A stretch of 40,814 nt of DNA from IMG/VR virus record IMGVR_UViG_3300025889_000274, positions 1 to 40,814 of that record, one strand, 5' to 3'. The notes under the pieces were generated by a model that searched no databases, was not told where the DNA came from, and was given only the letters and a program-made list of their open reading frames with translations. Made by a program: the position numbers and the translations under genes. Shown piece by piece: positions 1 through 5,534 of this stretch. The first letter of the stretch is position 1. Each line of letters starts with the position of its first letter. Source of the DNA: a virus.

Positions 1-2
1 CT

Positions 3-65
3 CCTGTTTAAAGAACATCATCGCCTGTTTAAAGAACATCATCGCCTGTTTAAAGAACATCATCG
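3..65. repeat. 21-bp tandem repeat, three copies
   Basis: Three perfect head-to-tail copies of a 21-bp unit beginning CCTGTTTAAAGAAC, at 3-23, 24-44 and 45-65, followed by the diverging CCTGTGTATTG. The same array occurs at the other end of the window with only two copies. It is in non-coding DNA downstream of the leftmost minus-strand gene. The role is unknown; packaging or terminus recognition, a regulator-binding array, or slippage-prone DNA at the closure point are all possible. Confidence 0.9.
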
Positions 66-152
66 CCTGTGTATTGTAGCAACTGGATTCATATGCTCGT
101 TATCATGCCGCCTTACTCTCAGCGCAACACAACAGACGACGATGTATAACCT

Positions 153-611
153 TTACGCTGTTTCTGATGCTTCAGCTTCGTCCGAAAAATACATCCCAAA
201 TTTTTGCAGAAAATATTTTTTCTTTGTTTCCTCAACTTCGAGTTCGGCGCGTTTAGCTTCTATTTTTTTGTTCATCTTATCGACCATTGACGCCTTATCT
301 AGTGATAGCATAGTGTCACTGCTAGTAGCCACAATTTCATATTTATCTCTGCTCTTTGCGTTAACGTGAGCAAACTTTAGTTCTGTGTCCCAATAAGAAA
401 TTCCAACATAAGCCACTACAATAGTCGGAAGTGATTGGAAATTTTCAAAATCAACAATCACCCCATATTTCACTTCAGATGTGTTTGTTTCTGTTATTAG
501 CAGCTTAACGGCATCGCCAACCTTAAATTGGTCAATTCGTTTTGCTGTTCTTAAATCTACTTCCATCTTAATGCCGTTAATCTCGATAATCTGTTTGTTT
601 TCTTCGTTCAT
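153..611 (-). CDS. Conserved phage hypothetical protein, 152 aa
   Basis: Function unknown. The N-terminal part (about residues 10-100) is predicted beta-rich, with alternating hydrophobic stretches such as KVGDAVKLLI and YGVIVDFENF. The last 50 residues are charged and helical (KMNKKIEAKRAELEVEETKK). The pattern resembles a widespread small phage protein of unknown role, recognised only by its general look. The start is supported by AGGAG eight nucleotides before the ATG. It is separated from the upstream gene by a terminator at 655-698, so it probably needs its own promoter, which I could not place convincingly. Confidence 0.75.
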   Translation of the reverse strand: MNEENKQIIEINGIKMEVDLRTAKRIDQFKVGDAVKLLITETNTSEVKYGVIVDFENFQSLPTIVVAYVGISYWDTELKFAHVNAKSRDKYEIVATSSDTMLSLDKASMVDKMNKKIEAKRAELEVEETKKKYFLQKFGMYFSDEAEASETA

Positions 612-654
612 TTCTCTATCTCCTAATTACTGTCCATAATAGGTCTTTTATGGT

Positions 655-698
655 TTAAAAATAAAGGCTGTGTGCCATAGGAGTAACACACAGCCTTT
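655..698 (-). terminator. Rho-independent terminator
   Basis: On the minus strand a perfect 12-bp stem (arms 687-698 and 663-674, AAAGGCTGTGTG / CACACAGCCTTT) with a 12-nt loop is followed by ATTTTTAAA. It sits just after the stop of the 722-1252 gene and ends the leftmost early transcription unit. Confidence 0.88.
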
Positions 699-721
699 CG
701 ATAGTAACACTTAGTAGAGTG

Positions 722-1252
722 TTACCCAACTACCTCTTCAGAGTAATCTTCATCGAACTCATCACTTACAGATGCCTCTTTCTTCTTACGAGGATTAGCC
801 TCGTTATACGCTTTACGATCTTCATCAATAGATGATGTTTCACTTACCATGGAATCCAGCAGTTCAAACATCGATGATGCATCGTCTTCATCGTAATCGT
901 TAGTCGGCGTATCGGTACCTCTGATTTTGCCTTCAGCGATATTCTTACGCAACTGGTCTTTAGCAGTTTCAATATCTGATTCACTGAAGGTAGTACCTTC
1001 ATGTAGATATTTGAAGTTACGATTTGTACGAATATCCATAATCTTGCCTGCTGTTGTGAAGAACTTTCTTGCAACAGCCGAATCAGGTTGATGTGCTATA
1101 ACCACATTACCATCTTCGTCTATATCTTCATAATCATAACTCTCTTTAAAGCGAATATGCCATACGAGTGGTAGTGGCATACGACCACGGATCAATTTAG
1201 CTGGACCTGCAGGCGCTTTCTTTACTTCTACTTCTTCTACGATATCATTCAT
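722..1252 (-). CDS. Acidic hypothetical protein, 176 aa
   Basis: No recognised family. The N-terminal third is mixed (KLIRGRMPLPLVWHIRFKES), then the chain becomes strongly acidic (DYDEDDASSMFELLDSM, DEFDEDYSEEVVG at the C-terminus) and probably partly disordered. It is the first gene after a strong sigma70-type promoter at 1308-1336 and the last before a terminator, so it is likely made early and abundantly. GGAG eight nucleotides upstream supports the start. Acidic early proteins in phages are sometimes DNA mimics or host-takeover factors; that is speculation here. Confidence 0.75.
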   Translation of the reverse strand: MNDIVEEVEVKKAPAGPAKLIRGRMPLPLVWHIRFKESYDYEDIDEDGNVVIAHQPDSAVARKFFTTAGKIMDIRTNRNFKYLHEGTTFSESDIETAKDQLRKNIAEGKIRGTDTPTNDYDEDDASSMFELLDSMVSETSSIDEDRKAYNEANPRKKKEASVSDEFDEDYSEEVVG

Positions 1253-1307
1253 TTTATGATCTCCGGTTGTGTTATCTGCGTTATTGCAGAATTAATTTTC
1301 AAGTATA

Positions 1308-1336
1308 ATTATACTGCGTAGTATTTACATTGTAAA
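1308..1336 (-). promoter_or_regulatory. Sigma70 promoter, minus strand
   Basis: Minus-strand TTTACA (1331-1336), a 17-nt spacer and a perfect TATAAT (1308-1313). It fires into the 722-1252 gene. The palindrome AAGATCTT lies 12 nt upstream of the -35 box (1349-1356), the same geometry as the promoter at 2204-2232. Confidence 0.85.
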
Positions 1337-1354
1337 CAGCTTTGCTCAAAGATC

Positions 1355-1558
1355 TTAATAATCTCCAGGAAATAGCTCATCCTTCAAGCCATTAAGATCT
1401 TTTATTACTTTGTAAAGATGCATTCGTACCTCATTCCTTGATGTAGCATCCCAATCCTTACGACCTTCGTTTATCTGAAATAATATATAAGAGCATCGGG
1501 TCAGTGGCCCGCAAGGTGCCTCGATGCGCTCGCTCAACGATTCAAAATCATGTTCCAT
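1355..1558 (-). CDS. Small hypothetical protein, 67 aa
   Basis: Unknown function; no clear motif. It is charged, with several aromatic residues (CSYILFQINEGRKDWDATSRNE) and two cysteines close together (CGPLTRCS). The start is supported by GGAG eight nucleotides upstream. It is the last of four tightly packed minus-strand genes read from the promoter at 2204-2232. Its stop overlaps the AAGATCTT box of the next promoter. Confidence 0.65.
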   Translation of the reverse strand: MEHDFESLSERIEAPCGPLTRCSYILFQINEGRKDWDATSRNEVRMHLYKVIKDLNGLKDELFPGDY

Positions 1559-1563
1559 AGTAT

Positions 1564-1767
1564 TTACTCCGTTACAATTATCTCAACTAAAGACGTACCA
1601 TAAGTCTCAAACTTCATAACATATGCCCCACCATTGGAGATTGTCTTGGCTATGAGTTCTTGCTCCTCTTTATCCATCGTAAAACAATTCGCATCCAAGA
1701 ACTCCATTATGGTTGAGTAAACCAACGGCCTCGCCGTTTGGTCTTTCTTAATCTGATACATTTTCAT
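1564..1767 (-). CDS. Small hypothetical protein, 67 aa
   Basis: Unknown function. A mixed alpha/beta sequence with no transmembrane segment or known motif. The ATG at 1767 is preceded by GAGG at a somewhat long spacing, and a second ATG follows two codons later. It is separated by only a few bases from both neighbours, so it is part of the same small-gene operon. Confidence 0.65.
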   Translation of the reverse strand: MKMYQIKKDQTARPLVYSTIMEFLDANCFTMDKEEQELIAKTISNGGAYVMKFETYGTSLVEIIVTE

Positions 1768-1769
1768 CT

Positions 1770-1961
1770 TTATTCATACCTCGCTATGGTTAAAATTGCA
1801 TCAATGGTTTCTCCACCTACTTCGCTCACCTTCCATGGTTTTAATCCTAATTGATAGTCCCTATCATTATAGTAATACAAATGCCATCGCCCCTCGCCCG
1901 ACGGCACTAAATCAATGATCAACCCATTCTCAAACTGCAACGTCTCTGCTTTAAAATCCAT
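1770..1961 (-). CDS. Small hypothetical protein, 63 aa
   Basis: Unknown function; rich in aromatic residues (GRWHLYYYNDRDYQLGLKPW) and probably a small beta-rich fold. I place the start at 1961 rather than the longer ATG at 1976: the GAGGG that serves as ribosome-binding site lies nine bases before 1961 and overlaps the 1976 codon itself. The gene starts just inside the stop region of the upstream gene, suggesting translational coupling. Confidence 0.62.
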   Translation of the reverse strand: MDFKAETLQFENGLIIDLVPSGEGRWHLYYYNDRDYQLGLKPWKVSEVGGETIDAILTIARYE

Positions 1962-1965
1962 CGTC

Positions 1966-2151
1966 TTAGCCCTCATACTCTGTTACACGATAATCATACA
2001 CTCCATCAAGCTCAACTGCTTCGCTATCTATGTCATACATATAATCACGAATCTCATTTGCTTCCTCAATGGTATCATAAGGACCATCGATTATTATCCA
2101 CTCACGGCCTCGAAGAGGACCTTTAACAATCTTCATCTCTATTATATACAT
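1966..2151 (-). CDS. Small acidic hypothetical protein, 61 aa
   Basis: First gene after the promoter at 2204-2232. It is short and acidic, with several tyrosines (RDYMYDIDSEAVELDGVYDYR). No family recognised. GGAG with a good spacing precedes the ATG. Its stop overlaps the start zone of the next gene, so the two are probably coupled. Confidence 0.65.
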   Translation of the reverse strand: MYIIEMKIVKGPLRGREWIIIDGPYDTIEEANEIRDYMYDIDSEAVELDGVYDYRVTEYEG

Positions 2152-2203
2152 GTGTTTAGCTCCTATGTAAAATATGGTTTATGATTTAATTAATCATGTA
2201 GCC

Positions 2204-2232
2204 ATTATATTCTACTTTGTTACCATTGTAAA
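2204..2232 (-). promoter_or_regulatory. Sigma70 promoter, minus strand
   Basis: Minus-strand CTG-TTTACA (-35 at 2227-2232), a 17-nt spacer and a perfect TATAAT (2204-2209). AAGATCTT lies 12 nt upstream of the -35 box (2245-2252), as at 1308-1336. It drives the four small genes from 2151 to 1355. Confidence 0.87.
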
Positions 2233-2260
2233 CAGTTGAGCGCGAAGATCTTTAATCGTT

Positions 2261-2397
2261 CGTAGTTATCGTAAAAGTAGCGGATAACTACAAATATAAC
2301 TATTATGATAACTACGAAGATTTTATCATGTGCTATTGTGGACGTGGTTGCCTTCGTAGTTATCGTTTAGTTAAAAATAGTTATCGAGCGTAGTTAT
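2261..2397. repeat. Iteron-like repeats, core GTAGTTATC in both orientations
   Basis: The core GTAGTTATC occurs at 2262-2270 and 2356-2364 (plus), at 2282-2291 and 2307-2315 (minus), with partial copies near 2379-2386 and 2389-2397. GATAACTACGAAG (2307-2319) and CTTCGTAGTTATC (2352-2364) form a perfect 13-bp inverted repeat. Repeated binding sites in AT-rich, gene-free DNA resemble a replication origin or a regulator array. No DnaA box or known origin motif was recognised. Confidence 0.75.
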
Positions 2398-2484
2398 ATT
2401 TGGGAGGAACTCGAGGTGGCGGCACGGCGGCACAACTAGTTTTAAAACAATAACTTATGGGTAATCTTCTTTATTGTTATTCTT

Positions 2485-2612
2485 CTTAGTTATATAGTTA
2501 TAAAAAGAGTAGTTATGGAGAAAGGCAGTCCCCCATGTATAAAAATGATTGTAGAACATAGTATTTTATATTTACTAAGTTAAACTTTAAAAATTATAAC
2601 TATATAACTAAG
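2485..2612. repeat. Perfect 19-bp inverted repeat around a 90-bp AT-rich centre
   Basis: CTTAGTTATATAGTTATAA at 2485-2503 is the exact reverse complement of 2594-2612. The arms reuse the AGTTAT core of the neighbouring iterons. The centre is AT-rich with no gene. The arrangement fits an origin or cruciform-forming site; it is not followed by a U-run, so it is not a simple terminator. Confidence 0.75.
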
Positions 2613-2803
2613 CGTGGTGCCGATGTGCCCCTTTATGGGTGCCGATGTGCTCTTTATGAGTTCTATGCTATAAGGATCATCGCACAACGGCACGACGATC
2701 TTAGAACCGTGGCATAGATCGTAGCAGAAAACCGTCCACGCAGGGGTGGCTCTCCTCAGAGAGGCTTTATAGAGCGGCCGTCCTTAGCCGCTTAGTAGTC
2801 GTC

Positions 2804-2992
2804 CTACTTACGGTACTCGTTGCGGTTCAATTCATCCTCGCATTCCTTAAGTTCCTCGATAGTTACAAGATACCTTGTGCCGTTGTCAGTCATTTCGTCA
2901 ATCACAACCATCTGCCAGTCATCGACCGAAGGGATCACGATACATTGACGACATAGTGATTGATAGATAGTATTGTACAAATATTTCATCAT
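2804..2992 (-). CDS. Small hypothetical protein, 62 aa
   Basis: Unknown function. It has a neutral N-terminal half (MMKYLYNTIYQSLCRQCIV) and an acidic C-terminal half (IEELKECEDELNRNEYRK), with three cysteines. GAGG nine nucleotides upstream supports the ATG. It follows the HTH-type gene at 3043-3366 on the same strand and probably shares its transcript. No terminator with a U-run follows; the downstream DNA has several hairpins. Confidence 0.6.
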   Translation of the reverse strand: MMKYLYNTIYQSLCRQCIVIPSVDDWQMVVIDEMTDNGTRYLVTIEELKECEDELNRNEYRK

Positions 2993-3042
2993 GGTTATTA
3001 TCCTCGTTGGTTAAGGGCACGTCCCTGTGCCGTTGTGTTAAG

Positions 3043-3366
3043 TTATTTATTTAATGAACGTTGAGCTCTGCGTTCAGTGATTCGCTTAGCTAGCTGATGA
3101 ACCGGTTTGAAGGTATAACCGCCTGTTAAGCTGTACACTTGACCCTTACTGAACCCTAATTCCTCAGCGATCTTCTTCGTTGTCCACTTACGATATCTAC
3201 CAACCAATATCCTTAGTGCGTAGTATTCATCCATTGGTCGTTGACTATCAGGACCATAATCCCTCGCTTTTGGTGCCGATGTGCGTTGTGCTTTGAGCTC
3301 TTCGACCATCGCTTTAAGTTCATCAACTTGCGCTTCAAGTGCTTCGATTCGTTGTGTATTGTTCAT
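3043..3366 (-). CDS. HTH/coiled-coil DNA-binding protein, probable phage regulator
   Basis: A 107-aa basic protein. Residues about 5-28 form a short coiled coil (RIEALEAQVDELKAMVEELK) fit for oligomerisation; a linker follows; residues about 60-85 read as a helix-turn-helix (KWTTKKIAEELGFSKGQVYSLT), and the tail is strongly basic (KRITERRAQRSLNK). I chose the ATG at 3366 rather than 3372 because GGAG is then 7 nt upstream. It lies beside the divergent control region with a palindrome (3404-3422) just upstream of its start, so autoregulation and control of the late promoter are reasonable guesses. A specific family is not recognised. Confidence 0.7.
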   Translation of the reverse strand: MNNTQRIEALEAQVDELKAMVEELKAQRTSAPKARDYGPDSQRPMDEYYALRILVGRYRKWTTKKIAEELGFSKGQVYSLTGGYTFKPVHQLAKRITERRAQRSLNK

Positions 3367-3403
3367 TGTCATACTCCTATGTATGTTGATTAAATTAATA
3401 TAT

Positions 3404-3422
3404 ATGATGATAATTTCATCAT
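3404..3422. promoter_or_regulatory. Palindromic operator upstream of the HTH gene
   Basis: ATGATGA-TAATT-TCATCAT: two 7-bp arms around a 5-bp centre, about 40 bp before the HTH gene start, where a repressor would block the minus-strand promoter. Direct evidence of binding is absent. Confidence 0.5.
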
Positions 3423-3468
3423 GGATTAATTATCTCACACAAAAATGCATTTGTACACAGAAAAATTT

Positions 3469-3555
3469 TTATATGCATATAAATAATTTTTATATATCTA
3501 AGTTATTGATTTATAAGCATATATATGCATATAAATCAATTTTATATGCATATAA
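3469..3555. promoter_or_regulatory. Three TTATATGCATATAA palindromes
   Basis: The 14-bp perfect palindrome TTATATGCATATAA is at 3469-3482 and 3542-3555, with a one-mismatch copy at 3521-3534. Start-to-start distances are 52 and 21 bp, close to five and two helical turns, so all three would face the same side of the DNA. This is typical of operators bound cooperatively by a dimeric regulator. They lie between the divergent early and late units. Confidence 0.65.
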
Positions 3556-3589
3556 GCGTTGCTAATCGTATGCTTCGAACGCCCAAGAT

Positions 3590-3675
3590 GTGGGGGGCCT
3601 TTTGAATATTGTCGAAGACAATGCTGTGCCGTGGACGTCGGGAGCGCCCCACCTTTCATCCCACGTGCCGACGTG
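3590..3675 (+). ncRNA. GC-rich hairpin cluster, possible structured RNA
   Basis: Within very AT-rich DNA this stretch is GC-rich and foldable. GTGGGG (3590-3595) can pair with CCCCAC (3647-3652), enclosing the hairpin ATTGTC-GAA-GACAAT (3608-3622). A second hairpin CACGT-GCCG-ACGTG follows at 3662-3675. Both strands have short open frames here, but they use poor starts without ribosome-binding sites. Whether it is transcribed is unknown; a remnant of foreign DNA is the alternative. Confidence 0.35.
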
Positions 3676-3723
3676 TGTTGTGTTTTGTTTCAAAATTTCC
3701 AGGAATCCGGAAGACTCAACGTG

Positions 3724-3755
3724 AGATCTTTGCAAAGAACTTTGTAAAAAGATCT
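3724..3755. repeat. Inverted repeat containing two AGATCT boxes
   Basis: AGATCTTT (3724-3731) and AAAGATCT (3748-3755), with inner arms CAAAG/CTTTG (3733-3737, 3740-3744). The AAGATCTT box is the same one seen upstream of the promoters at 1308 and 2204. It ends 8-9 bp before the -35 box of the late promoter, so it is a good operator or activator-site candidate. Confidence 0.65.
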
Positions 3756-3764
3756 TCCCTGCTA

Positions 3765-3793
3765 TGTACATAATGAACCATACGCAGTATAAT
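3765..3793 (+). promoter_or_regulatory. Promoter for the packaging/structural genes
   Basis: TGTACA (3765-3770), a 17-nt spacer and a perfect TATAAT (3788-3793). The spacer end plus -10 box, TACGCAGTATAATTA, is almost the same as in the minus-strand promoter at 1308-1336. It is followed after 30 nt by the first packaging gene. Confidence 0.8.
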
Positions 3794-3823
3794 TAATCAA
3801 TAGATTAATTATTTGAGGCGCCG

Positions 3824-4141
3824 ATGTCAAGCTTTAAGACCGGAGAACAATTGTTGGACTTAATTCAGGACAAGTACCCAGGATATCACCCAATAGTTCA
3901 TGCAGCGGATATAGCTCATGACGAAACAGCCTCGGCCGGCGTGCAGTTGGATGCAGTAAAGACGATGTTAAAATACACCGTACCTGACGTTAAGAGCATC
4001 GACATCTCGGCACGGATTGGCGGCAACATGGATCAGTTGGAGTTAATCGCTTATGGCTTGACGCATGAAAGCGAAGATGATGACGAAGAATACTCTAGTA
4101 TTATAGAAGGAGAGTATGATAAGGTAGCAGATGAAGGTTAA
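3824..4141 (+). CDS. Probable terminase small subunit
   Basis: A 105-aa protein directly before the large terminase, which is the main reason for the call. The first 75 residues look helical and carry a stretch seen in small packaging proteins (YPGYHPIVHAADIAHDE, then VQLDAVKTMLKYTVP); the C-terminus is very acidic (ESEDDDEEYSSIIEGEYDK). Small terminases bind the packaging site and recruit the large subunit. GAGG lies just upstream of the ATG. Its 3' end overlaps the large terminase start by 11 bp. A DNA-binding helix-turn-helix is plausible but not certain. Confidence 0.65.
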   Translation: MSSFKTGEQLLDLIQDKYPGYHPIVHAADIAHDETASAGVQLDAVKTMLKYTVPDVKSIDISARIGGNMDQLELIAYGLTHESEDDDEEYSSIIEGEYDKVADEG

Positions 4142-5534
4142 ATATAAACCATCTCCTACCTTAATGAAGTTCCATGAATCGTCAGATATGGAAGACGCAT
4201 TTGTAAGAGGGGTTAAAGGGCCGATTGGATCAGGTAAATCAGTCGCAATGTGTATGGAGATTATGCTTCGTGCGCAGGATCAGAGGCCGTATAAAGGAGT
4301 TAGACGGTCTAGATGGGGCGTAATAAGGAACACGTATAGGGAATTAGTCGACACGACCATAAAGACATGGATGGACTGGTTCCCGGAGCATTTAGGGGTG
4401 TGGTCGACTGGCAATATGTGCCACACGATCGTACAGAGATTACCGGATAATACTATATTATATTTAGAAGTATTATTTAGGGCATTAGATAAACCGAACG
4501 ATGTTAAGAAGCTATTATCGCTTGAATTAACTGGAGGATGGATAAATGAAGCAAAGGAGATACCTAAAAGCGTCTTAGACATGTTACAAGGTCGTGTGGG
4601 TAGATACCCTCCGCCGTTTAAAGGCGGCGCATCATGGTTCGGTGTTATAATGGACACTAACCCACCTGATAACGACCATTGGTGGTATAAAATTTTTGAG
4701 GAAGATTGTCCTGATAATTGGAAGCATTTTGCACAACCTAGTGGGTTATCAGATGAGGCCGAAAATCTAGAAAATCTTCCCAAGAATTATTATAAAAACC
4801 TTATCGGTGGTCATGATAAGGAGTGGATAAACGTATTTGTACATGGGATATATGGATTCGTGAGCGACGGTAAACCAGTATGGCCAGAGTATAAGGATGA
4901 TATACACTATCATGCGGAAGAGCTTCCACATAGTGGTGCTTCTACTATCTATGTTGGTATTGATTTTGGTCTTACTCCGGCGGCTGTCATTGGACAACTT
5001 ACGGCGACCGGACAACTACAAGTGATAGATGAACTAGTTACCGAAGACATGGGTGCCATGAATTTTGGTCTTTTACTTCACCAGAAGCTTTCTAGAGAAT
5101 ACTGTGGTTGTACCTTAGAAATTTACGCTGATCCAGCAGGTGAGCAGCGATCCCAAACAGATGAAACTACTCCTTTTATGATTCTTCAGAACCAAGGTAT
5201 TGACGCCTGGCCTACATACACTAACGATTTCACAATTAGACGAGAAGCTGTAGCCGATTATATGCAAAGACTTGATTTTGCAGGTAAACCTGCATTCATC
5301 GTTGGTCCAAAAGCTAAAATGTTACGAAAAGCATTAGCTGGAGGCTATAAATATAAGAGAATGCAGGTAACTGGCGATGCCAGATTTATGGATAAACCAG
5401 ATAAAGGCAGATATTCTCATGTCGCTGACGCCCTCCAATATATGGTTCTTGGAGCTGTTGGTGGAGAAAGAGTTATCGGCGGTTACGGTAATAAGGCGAT
5501 AGATTATTCGTCTATTAATAGGCTAATAAAATGA
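4131..5534 (+). CDS. terL: Terminase large subunit
   Basis: A 467-aa packaging motor with ATPase and nuclease parts. Walker A is GPIGSGKS (residues 30-37); the Walker B region is LTGGWINEAKEI (about 133-144, with Glu140). The RNase H-like nuclease has the three expected acidic positions: VGIDFGLTP (Asp278), YADPAGEQRS (Asp334) and HVADALQYM (Asp433). The length is normal for the family. The start overlaps the upstream gene and is preceded by AAGG. It cuts and translocates concatemeric DNA into the prohead through the portal encoded next. The sequence style is closest to epsilon15/SU10-type podovirus terminases. Confidence 0.95.
   Translation: MKVKYKPSPTLMKFHESSDMEDAFVRGVKGPIGSGKSVAMCMEIMLRAQDQRPYKGVRRSRWGVIRNTYRELVDTTIKTWMDWFPEHLGVWSTGNMCHTIVQRLPDNTILYLEVLFRALDKPNDVKKLLSLELTGGWINEAKEIPKSVLDMLQGRVGRYPPPFKGGASWFGVIMDTNPPDNDHWWYKIFEEDCPDNWKHFAQPSGLSDEAENLENLPKNYYKNLIGGHDKEWINVFVHGIYGFVSDGKPVWPEYKDDIHYHAEELPHSGASTIYVGIDFGLTPAAVIGQLTATGQLQVIDELVTEDMGAMNFGLLLHQKLSREYCGCTLEIYADPAGEQRSQTDETTPFMILQNQGIDAWPTYTNDFTIRREAVADYMQRLDFAGKPAFIVGPKAKMLRKALAGGYKYKRMQVTGDARFMDKPDKGRYSHVADALQYMVLGAVGGERVIGGYGNKAIDYSSINRLIK

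Larger units (their letters stand above)
2152..2803. other. Gene-free region, candidate replication origin or control region
   Basis: About 650 bp without a plausible gene. It holds the promoter at 2204-2232, the GTAGTTATC repeats, the 19-bp inverted repeat, two copies of GGTGCCGATGTGC at about 2615 and 2640, and a GC-richer tail (2690-2800) with several short hairpins, for example CTCTC/GAGAG near 2750 and GCGGC/GCCGC near 2770-2790. The nearest gene reads away from it. Calling it the origin is inference from repeat content and length. Confidence 0.5.

Noticed and set aside
3-65. Possible CRISPR array from repeated 21-bp units
   Set aside because: The copies are directly adjacent with no spacers, and no cas genes are present; the Cas4-like protein is a stand-alone phage nuclease type.
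3559-3771. Two short Cys-rich frames on opposite strands near 3.6 kb
   Set aside because: The plus frame begins with TTG and neither has a ribosome-binding site; the stretch looks more like structured or regulatory DNA.
4280-4783. 167-codon minus-strand frame inside the terminase gene
   Set aside because: It is opposite a gene with all conserved terminase motifs, and the translation has no recognisable features.
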